Shown here one piece after another: positions 15,572 through 23,934 of a stretch of DNA of 64,000 bases; the first letter of the stretch is position 1; each line of letters begins with the position of its first letter. Location of the stretch: assembly GCF_012986595.1 (NCBI RefSeq), contig NZ_JAAQYM010000006.1, positions 372,001-436,000 of the forward strand, in the 5' to 3' direction. Source of the DNA: Pseudomonas koreensis. Lineage in GTDB: Bacteria > Pseudomonadota > Gammaproteobacteria > Pseudomonadales > Pseudomonadaceae. A program made the translations under genes and the position numbers. The notes under the pieces are model-generated. The model had not been told where the DNA came from and ran no database searches. It was given only the letters and a program-made list of their open reading frames with translations.

Positions 15572-18523
15572 TCAGAACTGCCAGTTCAGGCTAAGCCCCA
15601 CGCCATGGCTCTTCTCGCGGTTGGCCAGTTGCCCGTTGTAATCAAGGTTGACCCGCACGTCCTTGCTCAACGCCAGGCTGGCTTGCACGCCGACCAGCGC
15701 GGCGTCGCGCACCAGCGCCGAACTCTCGACCGAGTACGCTGTGCTGCCGCTGGCAAAACGCAGGTGTTGTTCGGCGTCGATATCGCTGAGGCTGTGCTGC
15801 CAGCCGAGATGCCCACTCAGGTCCAGCGCCTGCTGATTCGACAGGTTGAAGCGCTTGACCGCCCGCACACCGAGGGTGCTGAGCACCGCATCACGCTGGT
15901 CGCCGGTGCTTTTCAGCGCCGCCGCGTCGCCCTTTTCGGTGAAGCCTTCAGTATCCAGATGCACGTAAGCGAGGTTGGCGAACGGCTCCAGGGCCAGCGG
16001 TTGCAGGTTCAGCCGGTAAGCCGCTTCACCGAAGACCTGCGTGGTGGCCGCGTCGACCTTGGCTTTCTGTTTGGCGCTGACGTCGCCGTATTGCAGGTCG
16101 CGTTTGACGTCGGCGCGGTGCCAGCTGTAGGCCGCGCCGGTGCTCAGGCGCCAGGCGCCGATGTCGTGACCGGCATAGGCGCCGAGGTGGTAGCTGTCGA
16201 CCTTGGCCGACGAATGCGTGTCCGAGCCCATGTTCAGCGAGCTGTCGCTGTAACCGGTGACCAGACCGATGCGCGTCTGCTCGTCCAGCGCACCATCAAC
16301 ACCAGCCAGCAAACCGCCGATCGAGGTGCTGTAGCGCGACGTGTCAGAACCGGAGTCGGTCGAACCCCAGGCGCCGAGCGCCTTGATCCAGCCATTGCTT
16401 TGTGTGGCGCTGGCATCGTGCAGACGCTCACCCACCGCGTCGCGCAACTGGCGGCTGTCATTGATCAGCATCGAGCCGAGCGCCGGGTATATCTCCCCGC
16501 TCAGTTGCTGGAACGCCTGTTGCGCCGACGCCGCCGAGGGTGAGAGCAGCAGGCTTTCGTACACCGAATTACCGGCGCCCAAGCCCTCGACAGCCGCCGC
16601 GACCGCGCGCTGGTTCGGCGTTTGTCCGACGCTGGCGAACGCGGTTGCGTTGCGCTGGATGTCGAGCTCAATGGCGTTGGCCGTATAGCCGAGGTTGCCG
16701 CCGATGAACAGGTAGTCCGGCAGCACCGCGCCGAACCGGCCCTGAATACCACCGGCCGCTTGCAGAATGTCGTACGAGTGACCGAGCAGGCTGCGGGTTT
16801 CGGTGGTGCTGAGCAAGGTCGGGCTGTTTTCCAGCGACAGGCTGACGGTGGCGCCACTGATGCGCGCGGTGCCGCCGGCAACGATGCGGTCACTGCTGAT
16901 CGGCGACAGCTCGACCGCGTAGGTCGAGCCCGGTGCGAAGGTCACGTCGCCGGCCACATTCAAGGTGCCGATCGAGTTGCCCGGAGCCACGCGGCCGCCA
17001 CTGTTGGCGATCAGCGAAGCGATCCGCCCGGAACCGCCCAGGGTGCCGCTGTCGTTGACCGTCACTGCCGAGGCCAGCGAACCGTTGACGCTGAGCAGGC
17101 CGCCATTGACCGTGGTCGGGCCACGGAAAGTGTTGTCGCCAGTCAGCAGCAAGCGCCCTGCTCCGGACTTGATCAGGCTGCCCTGATAGACCCGGGTCGC
17201 CGCTGCGGCATCACGGGCCATGCCCACCGCGTAGTCGGTCTGGTCCTGCTGACTGGCGCCGGCCGGAACGCCGTTCTGCCAGCCCTTGTCCCGCAGGGTT
17301 TGCTGCCAGGCGTTGTGTTCGGCGAGGTCTTCGCCCTGCCGCTGGAGCAGCGCCTTGTCGGAGATGTCATTGCTCCAGACATCGCTTTGCCCGGCGCCCA
17401 GATTGGCATCGAACGCCCCCAGCAATTGCCCCGGCCCGTGCAGCGCCCGGTTCAGGTTGGCCACGCCCCAGCCGACTCGTTCGTTCGGAGCATCGGTGAC
17501 CGAACCGTCGAGTTGCGTGGCGGTGGTCAGCAGCACTTCAAGCGCCTGCTGATTGTTCATGTACGGATAGCGTTCCATTACCAGCGCCAGCGCGCCGGTG
17601 GCATGCGGCGCGGCCATCGAGGTGCCGGACTTGATCGCGTAATCGCCGCCCGGAATGGTGCTGTCGATCTTTGCCCCGGGCGTGGTGATGCACCAGTATT
17701 TGGCGATGCCGCACTGGTTGTACTTCTGCTGATTGCTTTGATCCAGCCCGGACACCGCCAGCCAGTGGCCTTCGAGGTCCGGCTGAAAGTACGGCAGCGC
17801 CGAGCGTACGCTGGCGTTCGGGTAGCCGCTGTTGCCGGCGCTGAACACGTTGATCACGCCACGGCGCGAGACGTCCGCTGCGGCATCCAGCCAAGTGCCC
17901 TGGTTCCAGTGCTGGGCGTACGCGGCGTGCAGATCGGCCAGGGTGCGATAGCTGACATCCGGCGGCTGGCTGCCCCAGCTGTTGTTGATCGCGCGCACGC
18001 CGGCAGCGGCCAGGGCGTCGTACGCCGCTTTGAAATAACGCGGATCGGGCTTGGGGCCGAACAGGAAGCTGTCGTTGTTATTGGTGTTGCCGACGTAGAT
18101 CTGCGCGTTGTACGCCACGCCGTGCATGCCGTTGCCGTCACGGCTCGCGCCCATGGTGCCGACCACGTGAGTGCCGTGGGAATCGTTGTTGGGGTTGAGG
18201 GTGCCGTTGACGCTGAACAGCGATCCGTCGACGTAACTGCCAGACGCCAGCACCGGGTGATAGCGGTCAGTGGCGAACTCGGGATGGGCGGCATCGAAGC
18301 CGGAATCGAGCGCGCCGATCTTCACGCCTTTGCCGGTGATCCCGGCGGCGTAGGCTTGATCTGCCTGCATCCGCGCAAGGCCCCAGTCGCGCTGAAATTC
18401 GGCGCTGCGCCAACTGGCCGGATCGCCGGGCTGGCCGGATTCGAGGTATTGCGCATTAGCTTGCGCGATGGATACTGCGAGCAACAGAGTGCCGACCGCT
18501 GCCGGCTTGATGCGTACGTCCAT
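15572..18523 (-). CDS. Subtilisin-like (S8) serine protease autotransporter, second copy
   Basis: 983 residues from the ATG at 18523; an in-frame GTG at 18532 adds three residues. A signal peptide ends near residue 24 (IAQANA). The catalytic triad is Asp73 in GALDSGFDAAHPEF (canonical DSG), His119 in SHGTHVVGTMG and Ser302 in SGTSMAAPHATG. The stalk contains KSGAGRLLLTGDNTFRGPT, and the C-terminal barrel ends in NWQF. The stalk and barrel are very similar to the 1028-residue neighbour (for example GGRVAPGNSIGTLNVAGDV), pointing to a tandem duplication with divergence concentrated in the protease domain. The mature enzyme is on the surface or released. The gene follows aprF in the same direction and may share its message. 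Confidence 0.9.
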   Translation of the reverse strand: MDVRIKPAAVGTLLLAVSIAQANAQYLESGQPGDPASWRSAEFQRDWGLARMQADQAYAAGITGKGVKIGALDSGFDAAHPEFATDRYHPVLASGSYVDGSLFSVNGTLNPNNDSHGTHVVGTMGASRDGNGMHGVAYNAQIYVGNTNNNDSFLFGPKPDPRYFKAAYDALAAAGVRAINNSWGSQPPDVSYRTLADLHAAYAQHWNQGTWLDAAADVSRRGVINVFSAGNSGYPNASVRSALPYFQPDLEGHWLAVSGLDQSNQQKYNQCGIAKYWCITTPGAKIDSTIPGGDYAIKSGTSMAAPHATGALALVMERYPYMNNQQALEVLLTTATQLDGSVTDAPNERVGWGVANLNRALHGPGQLLGAFDANLGAGQSDVWSNDISDKALLQRQGEDLAEHNAWQQTLRDKGWQNGVPAGASQQDQTDYAVGMARDAAAATRVYQGSLIKSGAGRLLLTGDNTFRGPTTVNGGLLSVNGSLASAVTVNDSGTLGGSGRIASLIANSGGRVAPGNSIGTLNVAGDVTFAPGSTYAVELSPISSDRIVAGGTARISGATVSLSLENSPTLLSTTETRSLLGHSYDILQAAGGIQGRFGAVLPDYLFIGGNLGYTANAIELDIQRNATAFASVGQTPNQRAVAAAVEGLGAGNSVYESLLLSPSAASAQQAFQQLSGEIYPALGSMLINDSRQLRDAVGERLHDASATQSNGWIKALGAWGSTDSGSDTSRYSTSIGGLLAGVDGALDEQTRIGLVTGYSDSSLNMGSDTHSSAKVDSYHLGAYAGHDIGAWRLSTGAAYSWHRADVKRDLQYGDVSAKQKAKVDAATTQVFGEAAYRLNLQPLALEPFANLAYVHLDTEGFTEKGDAAALKSTGDQRDAVLSTLGVRAVKRFNLSNQQALDLSGHLGWQHSLSDIDAEQHLRFASGSTAYSVESSALVRDAALVGVQASLALSKDVRVNLDYNGQLANREKSHGVGLSLNWQF

Positions 18524-18605
18524 GTTCACCACTCACTTTTCTTATGTTTTTTATTACCCGTTTCACCGGGCGAGCATTTCTTGAAATATCGAGCGAATCC
18601 CCATT

Positions 18606-18697
18606 TGTGGCGAGGTAGCTTGCTCCCGCTGGCTGCGCAGCGGCCCAAAATCTGGTGAGCGCTGCGCACTCAAGCGGGAGCAAGCTCCCTCGCCACA
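18606..18697. repeat. REP-like inverted repeat, TGTGGCGAGG[GT]AGC family
   Basis: 25-bp arms at 18606-18630 and 18673-18697, complementary except for one base (GAGGTAGC against GCTCCCTC). The inner region has a second inverted pair (GGCTGCGCAGC). It lies between aprF and the S8 autotransporter. Confidence 0.87.
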
Positions 18698-18713
18698 AGT
18701 TCGGTGCCAAGCA

Positions 18714-20072
18714 TTAACGCGGGTTGCTTTTCGGGCCTTGTCCGAAGGCCTCATCCACCCGCGCCAGGTCCTGTTCGTTGAGCGTCCCGGCGTAGTAATG
18801 CAGCTTGGTCCAGGCCATCAGGTAGTCGTAGCGCGCCTGGGCCAGATCGCGGCGGGTGGTAAACAGTTGTTGTTCGGCGTTCAGCGCATCCAGGTTGGTA
18901 CGCTCGCCACCGAGGATGCTTTGCTTCGTCGACACCACCAGCGCTTCAGCCGAGGCCAGGGCCTTCTGGTACGCGCGCAGTTTGTTGACGCCCGACAGGC
19001 AGGCGCTGAACTGGCGACGCAGCTCGATCAGGGTTTCGCGGGTCTTGCCGTCGAGTTCGTATTCGGCCTGTTCCATGGTGCGGCTGGCCTGACGCGTCGA
19101 GGCCGAAACCCCGCCACCGGCATACAGCGGAACATTGACTTCAAAACCGATGGTGTTGGTGTCGTAGCGCTGGTTATAGGTGTTGCCGCTGTCCGATTCA
19201 GTCTGGCGCAGTGAGGCATAGGCGCTGACTTTCGGCAGGTGCCCGGCGCGGTTGCGCTCCACTTCGTAACGCGCCACTTCCACTGCCTGACGCTGCGAAG
19301 CCAGGTTCGGGTTGTTGCTGATCGCCAGCTCGTGCCAGGTGTCGTAGCTGGCCGGCATCAGCGCGAAGGTCTGGAAGTTCTGATCCAGCGGCGCCAGCTC
19401 ACTGATGTCCACCGTCGGCACGCCAACCAGCGCTCCCAGTTCACGCAGCGCGGCGTCCTGCTCGTTGCGCGCCTCGATCTCCTCGGCGGTCGCCAGTTCA
19501 TAGCGCGACTCGGCCTCGAGGATGTCGGTCCGCGTGCCCTCGCCCTGCTTGAACATATGCTCGTTCTGCTGGAACTGCTGCTCGTAGGCCTTTTTCTTGG
19601 CCTGGGCGATGTCGATCTGATCCTGGGCGAACAAGGCCTTGGTGTAGTTGTCCAGCACCCGCACCAACAATTCCTGGCTCTTGCCGCGAAACGCCTCGTC
19701 GGCGAACAACGACTGCGCCACGCCCTTGCGATAGGCGGCGTAGGCTTCGTAGTCGAGCAGCGGTTGCTGCAAGGTCAGGGTCGAACCGTAACTGTTGTAG
19801 TTGCGGTTTTCGGTCACGTTGCCGCGATTGGTCAGTTGCGTAGCCTTCGAGGTGTTGTGACCGCGGTTGTAGTTGTAACCCAGTCTTGGCAACAGTCCGG
19901 CGCGGCCGATGGCGCGGTTTTCCAGGCCAGCGTCGCGCTCCTTGATCGCGCCGAGGAACACCGGGTCGTTGCGCAATGCCTGTTCGTAGACCTCGAACGG
20001 TCCCATGGCCGCCAGCGCGCTGTTTCCTGCGAGCAGCGCGAACGCTGCTCCCAACATCGAAAGCTTATTCAT
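18714..20072 (-). CDS. aprF: Type I secretion outer-membrane channel AprF (TolC family)
   Basis: 452 residues from ATG 20072 (MNKLSMLGAAFALLAGNSALA), which gives a clean signal peptide; the frame also allows MFGC at 20084. The mature protein has two long helical, Gln/Glu/Ala-rich repeats (for example FLGAIKERDAGLENRAIGRAGLLPRLGYNYN and PNLASQRQAVEVARYEVERNRAGHLPKV) that match the OEP/TolC architecture of a trimeric channel-tunnel. It completes the AprD-AprE-AprF exporter, carrying RTX proteins from cytoplasm to medium. It starts 15 bases after the aprE stop, so the genes are co-transcribed. Confidence 0.92.
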   Translation of the reverse strand: MNKLSMLGAAFALLAGNSALAAMGPFEVYEQALRNDPVFLGAIKERDAGLENRAIGRAGLLPRLGYNYNRGHNTSKATQLTNRGNVTENRNYNSYGSTLTLQQPLLDYEAYAAYRKGVAQSLFADEAFRGKSQELLVRVLDNYTKALFAQDQIDIAQAKKKAYEQQFQQNEHMFKQGEGTRTDILEAESRYELATAEEIEARNEQDAALRELGALVGVPTVDISELAPLDQNFQTFALMPASYDTWHELAISNNPNLASQRQAVEVARYEVERNRAGHLPKVSAYASLRQTESDSGNTYNQRYDTNTIGFEVNVPLYAGGGVSASTRQASRTMEQAEYELDGKTRETLIELRRQFSACLSGVNKLRAYQKALASAEALVVSTKQSILGGERTNLDALNAEQQLFTTRRDLAQARYDYLMAWTKLHYYAGTLNEQDLARVDEAFGQGPKSNPR

Positions 20073-20086
20073 ACAGCCGAACATCC

Positions 20087-21436
20087 TTATTCTTCAGTCA
20101 ACGCAGAGCCAGCCCGATCGAGCAATGGTTTGAACAGGTAATTGAGCAGTGAACGTTCGCCGGTGCGCACGAACATTTCCGCCGGCATACCGGGCTTGAT
20201 CACCAGACCGTGGAGTTTCTCCATCGCCTGATCACTGACGCTGCTGCGCAGCACGTAGTACGGCACGCCGGTTTTCTCGTCGACCATCTGGTCGGCGGAA
20301 ATCAGGCTGACCTCACCCGGCACACGCGGGGTCTTGCTCTGGTTGAATGCGGTGAAGAGGATGTCGACCGGCAGGTGCGTACCGACCTTGTCGATCAAAT
20401 TGATCGGCAAGTGCCCTTCCACTTCCAGCGTGGTGCCTTGCGGAACGATCTCCAGCAGGGTCTCGCCCTGACGCACCACGGCGCCTTCGGTGTGCACGCC
20501 GAGGTTGACCGCGACGCCGTCGGCGGTGGCAACGATTTCGCTGTGCTGCAGGTCGAAACCGGCCGAGGTCAACTGCTCGGAGAGGGTCACACTCTTGAGC
20601 TGCGCGTCCGCCAGTTGCGTGCGCACTTCTTTCTGGTATTCCTCGCCATGCTGCTGCAGCTTCAGGCGCGATTCGAGGATGCCCTGCTCCACGCGGCCGC
20701 TTTCACCGGTGTTTTCAGCCAGTTGCTGCTGCACTTGCGACAGCTGACGCTGGTATTCCATCAAGCGATTGCGCGGGATGTAGCCGTTATCCGCCAGCGG
20801 CTGCAGGTTGCTCAACTGTTGTTGCAGGGAGTCGGCCTGGGCATTGAGGTCGGTGCGCGCGCGACGCATGCCGGACAGTTGCGCCGTGGCGCCTTCGATG
20901 CTCGCACGCAACCCGGCCTGTTCGCGGTAGAACGCTTCGCGGCGGCTGCTGAACAGTTGGCGCTGGCCTTCGAGGACCAGGGCCAGGCGCGGATCCGGAT
21001 CGTTGCTCAGCTCCGCTGGAAAGGTGATCTGTTTGAGGTTGTCGCGCTCGGCCTGCCAGCGCGCAAGGCTGGCCCAGGCCATGCGGTATTGCGCCTGCAA
21101 CGATTGCACATCGGCGGCGACCTGGGTCTGATCGAGGCGGAACAGCGGTTGCCCCTGTTTCACGATCTCGCCTTCACGCACCAGGATCCGGCTGACCACG
21201 CCGCTGCTCATCGATTGCACGGCCTTGCGCTTGCCCGAGACCACCACGGTGCCCTGCACCGGGATGCCCTGATCCAGCGGCGCCAGTGCGGCCCAGGTGA
21301 AGAAACTGCCGGCGCCGACGATGGCCAGAATCCAGCCCATGCGCGCGAAAAATTTCGCATCGCGCTCGGGGCGCTCGGTGATGTACGCGTGTTCCATGCT
21401 CGCTTCGTTTTCAGTGTTCATGCTGGCGCTGCTCAT
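20087..21436 (-). CDS. aprE: Type I secretion periplasmic adaptor AprE (HlyD family)
   Basis: 449 residues. A cytoplasmic N-terminal tail precedes one transmembrane helix (about 32-52, MGWILAIVGAGSFFTWAALAPL). A beta-barrel/lipoyl start follows (IPVQGTVVVSGKRKAVQSMSSGVVSRILVREGEIVKQGQPLF), then a long coiled coil (about 120-280, Gln/Leu/Arg rich) and the C-terminal HlyD motif region (VGTHLPVDILFTAFNQSKTPRVPGEV). It bridges the AprD ABC transporter and the AprF channel. Its start overlaps the aprD stop by 4 bases (ATGA), showing translational coupling. Confidence 0.93.
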   Translation of the reverse strand: MSSASMNTENEASMEHAYITERPERDAKFFARMGWILAIVGAGSFFTWAALAPLDQGIPVQGTVVVSGKRKAVQSMSSGVVSRILVREGEIVKQGQPLFRLDQTQVAADVQSLQAQYRMAWASLARWQAERDNLKQITFPAELSNDPDPRLALVLEGQRQLFSSRREAFYREQAGLRASIEGATAQLSGMRRARTDLNAQADSLQQQLSNLQPLADNGYIPRNRLMEYQRQLSQVQQQLAENTGESGRVEQGILESRLKLQQHGEEYQKEVRTQLADAQLKSVTLSEQLTSAGFDLQHSEIVATADGVAVNLGVHTEGAVVRQGETLLEIVPQGTTLEVEGHLPINLIDKVGTHLPVDILFTAFNQSKTPRVPGEVSLISADQMVDEKTGVPYYVLRSSVSDQAMEKLHGLVIKPGMPAEMFVRTGERSLLNYLFKPLLDRAGSALTEE

Positions 21437-23208
21437 ACACCCGAATTCCTTGTCGTGGGCTGGTATTGCCGGCTCATGCTGAGCCCGCCCGGTGCCTGGG
21501 CAGATTTTTCCCGTTGTTGCTCCTGGGCGCCGGACAGCGCCTTGAGGACTTCCTGACTGGCGCCGAACGCCTGCAGGCGACCGTCATTGAGCACCAGCAA
21601 CTTGTCAGCCTGGGCCAACACCGAAGAGCGGTGTGTCACCAGCACCACGGTGGTGCCTTTGGCCTTGAGCTGGGCGATGGCGCTGGCGAGTGCCGCTTCA
21701 CCGACGGTGTCGAGGTTGGAGTTCGGCTCATCGAGCACCACTAGGCTCGGGTCGCCATACATCGCCCGGGCCAGGGCCACGCGCTGCTTCTGGCCGCCGG
21801 ACAAGCCGCTGCCGTCCTCACCCAGTTGCGTGTCGTAGCCTTGCGGCAGGCGCAGGATCATTTCGTGCACGCCGGCCTGTTGCGCGGCGGCCACGACTTT
21901 CTCGGGGCTGGCCTCGCTGAAGCGGGCAATGTTCTCAGCGATGCTGCCGCTGAACAGTTCGATGTCTTGCGGCAGGTAGCCAATGTACGGGCCGAGCTCG
22001 TCGCGGTTCCAGCGATGGATGTCGGCACCGTCCAGGCGCACCGTGCCACCCAGGGTCGGCCACACGCCGACCAGCACTCGGGCCAGGGTCGACTTGCCGG
22101 AACCGGAGGCACCGAGCACGCCCAGCACTTCGCCCGCGCCCAGATTGAAGTTGATCATCTGCAAGGTCGCCGCACGCTGACCCGGAGGGCCGGCACTGAC
22201 TTGCTCGAAGGTGATCTGGCCTTTCGGCGCTGGCAGCGCCATGGCGTCGTCACTTGGCGGGAACGCTTGCAGCAAGGAATCCAGACGCCGGTAGGCGAGT
22301 TTCGCCCCGCTCCACTGTTTCCACACCGCGATCAATTGGTCGATCGGGCTGAGCACGCGGCCCATCAGAATCGAGCCGGCAATCATCATGCCGGCGGTCA
22401 TGTCGCCTTTGATCACCAGCAAGGCACCGAGGCCAAGCACCAGCGATTGCAGGCATAGGCGCAGGGTTTTACTGATCGAGCTGATGACCGCACCGGTGTC
22501 GCTGGCCTGGTTCTGCAGGCCCAGGAACCGTGAGTGCACGCCAAACCAGCGCTTGCGCAGCGCACCGAGCATGCCCATCGCTTGAATGGTTTCGGCGTTG
22601 TGCAGGTGGCTGGTCGCCAGTTGGCTGGACTTCTGCGAGAAACCGGCGGCTTCGCCCAGCGGCTTCTTGGTCATGTATTCGTTGAGACACGCCAGCGCGA
22701 TCAGCAGCAGCGCGCCCGCCGTGGCGAGCACGCCCAGCCAGACGTTGAACAGGTAGATGACGAACAGGTACACCGGAAACCACGGCGCATCGAAAAACGC
22801 GAACAGGGCCGGCCCGGTAACAAACTGGCGAATGTGGGTCAGGTCGCCCAGCGATTGCCCGGCGTTGCCCTCGCCCTTGAACAGGTTGCGCTCGAACGCC
22901 GCCTGATAGACCCGCAGGTTGAAGCGGCGCTCCAGTTGGCTGCCGATGCGAATCACGATGAAGCTGCGGATCACCTCCAGCATGCCAATGAATGCAAAGA
23001 ACCCGACAACCATCAACGACAGCATCGCCAACGTTGTTTCGTTCTGCGAAGACAGCACGCGGTCGTAGACCTGCAGCATATAAATGGAGGGCACCAGCAT
23101 CAGCACGTTAATCAGAGCGGTAAAGCACCCGACGCTGATCAGAATGCTTTTATAGTCACCCAAAGCCTTGAATAAGGGAACGGTGGCTGGGGCCTTCGCC
23201 ATCTTCAT
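21433..23208 (-). CDS. aprD: Type I secretion ABC transporter AprD (permease-ATPase)
   Basis: 591 residues; the ATG at 23208 has AGGA 8 bases upstream (a second ATG two codons later is possible). The membrane domain (about 20-300) has hydrophobic segments at about 22-42, 60-82, 135-175 and 255-285. The nucleotide-binding domain has a Walker A GASGSGKST (366-374), Q-loop YLPQDIELFSGSIAENI, signature LSGGQKQR (469-476) and Walker B LVVLDEPNSNLD (489-500). It powers export of proteins with C-terminal secretion signals: AprA and, by position, the two I.3 lipases. It lacks the N-terminal peptidase domain, consistent with substrates that are not cleaved. Confidence 0.94.
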   Translation of the reverse strand: MKMAKAPATVPLFKALGDYKSILISVGCFTALINVLMLVPSIYMLQVYDRVLSSQNETTLAMLSLMVVGFFAFIGMLEVIRSFIVIRIGSQLERRFNLRVYQAAFERNLFKGEGNAGQSLGDLTHIRQFVTGPALFAFFDAPWFPVYLFVIYLFNVWLGVLATAGALLLIALACLNEYMTKKPLGEAAGFSQKSSQLATSHLHNAETIQAMGMLGALRKRWFGVHSRFLGLQNQASDTGAVISSISKTLRLCLQSLVLGLGALLVIKGDMTAGMMIAGSILMGRVLSPIDQLIAVWKQWSGAKLAYRRLDSLLQAFPPSDDAMALPAPKGQITFEQVSAGPPGQRAATLQMINFNLGAGEVLGVLGASGSGKSTLARVLVGVWPTLGGTVRLDGADIHRWNRDELGPYIGYLPQDIELFSGSIAENIARFSEASPEKVVAAAQQAGVHEMILRLPQGYDTQLGEDGSGLSGGQKQRVALARAMYGDPSLVVLDEPNSNLDTVGEAALASAIAQLKAKGTTVVLVTHRSSVLAQADKLLVLNDGRLQAFGASQEVLKALSGAQEQQREKSAQAPGGLSMSRQYQPTTRNSGV

Positions 23209-23413
23209 TGATTATTCCTGAAATGTATTTCCCGCCGCTCTTTGGCGAGACGCTTCCATTAATTGTCCGCGCATTAGCCGGACGACCTCTTGCAACTTCT
23301 TCCTGACACTTCAATCACAACTTCCGTTATTCAACCGGATAATCGTTGTTTGGGCGTGATGCTTATAACTGCAACGTCGCACCTTATATTCAACTGTCAG
23401 TCATTTCTGAACT

Positions 23414-23842
23414 TCACGGCTGTGGCACACGGCGTTTGAGCGTAATCATCAGACCCGACTTCAAAGTGCTCAGATAAAGCCCATCACGTTGTCGGCTGAA
23501 GAACTGGATTCTTGAACCTTCCTTTCCGGTAATCGACAGTCCGTCCGGGTCGGGAAACCAGCCGATTGGCGCCTGTCCCAGCCAAGCCTCCAGGCATTCG
23601 GCACCTTTGCCCAGCGTCTGGTTGGGCTCAAGGTCGATCAGACAGGTGTTCGAGGGTTTGTCTTGCAGCGCCTGCGCCTGCGGGGCGTCGTCCGCTGCGG
23701 TCAGAATGGCTTGCCACTGTCCGGCAAAAACGGATGGATCTTCGAGTCTGAGGCTGCTTGCCATGGTTGTTTCTCCAGAAATCATGATGAACGCTGCCGA
23801 AAGCCACGCCACTGCCTTGTAGGTAAAAGCTTTATAGATCAT
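23414..23842 (-). CDS. inh: Alkaline protease inhibitor (Inh/AprI family)
   Basis: 142 residues from ATG 23842 (MIYKAFTYKAVAWLSAAFIM), which gives a signal peptide ending near TTMA; the frame runs on to 23914 but that part has no signal. The mature domain begins SSLRLEDPSVFAGQWQ, the residues that in this family insert into the serralysin active site. Two cysteines (SNTCLIDL and GAECLEAW) form the family's disulphide, and the WFPDPDGLSITGKEG stretch is part of the eight-stranded barrel. It stays in the periplasm and protects the cell from AprA that fails to be exported. It lies between aprA and aprD with a hairpin upstream that should lower its expression relative to aprA. Confidence 0.92.
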   Translation of the reverse strand: MIYKAFTYKAVAWLSAAFIMISGETTMASSLRLEDPSVFAGQWQAILTAADDAPQAQALQDKPSNTCLIDLEPNQTLGKGAECLEAWLGQAPIGWFPDPDGLSITGKEGSRIQFFSRQRDGLYLSTLKSGLMITLKRRVPQP

Positions 23843-23899
23843 GAGAAAATTCGCTCCGGCGCTTAGCCTTGCCCAGCAGTCGACACGATGCAAGCAAAG

Positions 23900-23924
23900 A
23901 AAGCGGCGCATCACGCGCCGCTTT
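23900..23924 (-). terminator. Hairpin between aprA and inh (attenuating terminator)
   Basis: A perfect 10-bp stem, AAAGCGGCGC (23900-23909) with GCGCCGCTTT (23915-23924), and a 5-base loop. Read on the minus strand it is followed by a short T-rich tract. It lies 10 bases after the aprA stop and upstream of inh, so most transcripts probably stop here while readthrough feeds inh-aprDEF. Confidence 0.8.
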
Positions 23925-23934
23925 CGTTTTCACA

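Noticed and set aside
23208..23413. Possible small gene between inh and aprD
   Set aside because: The 205-base gap has no frame with a credible start. It is probably leader sequence for aprD.
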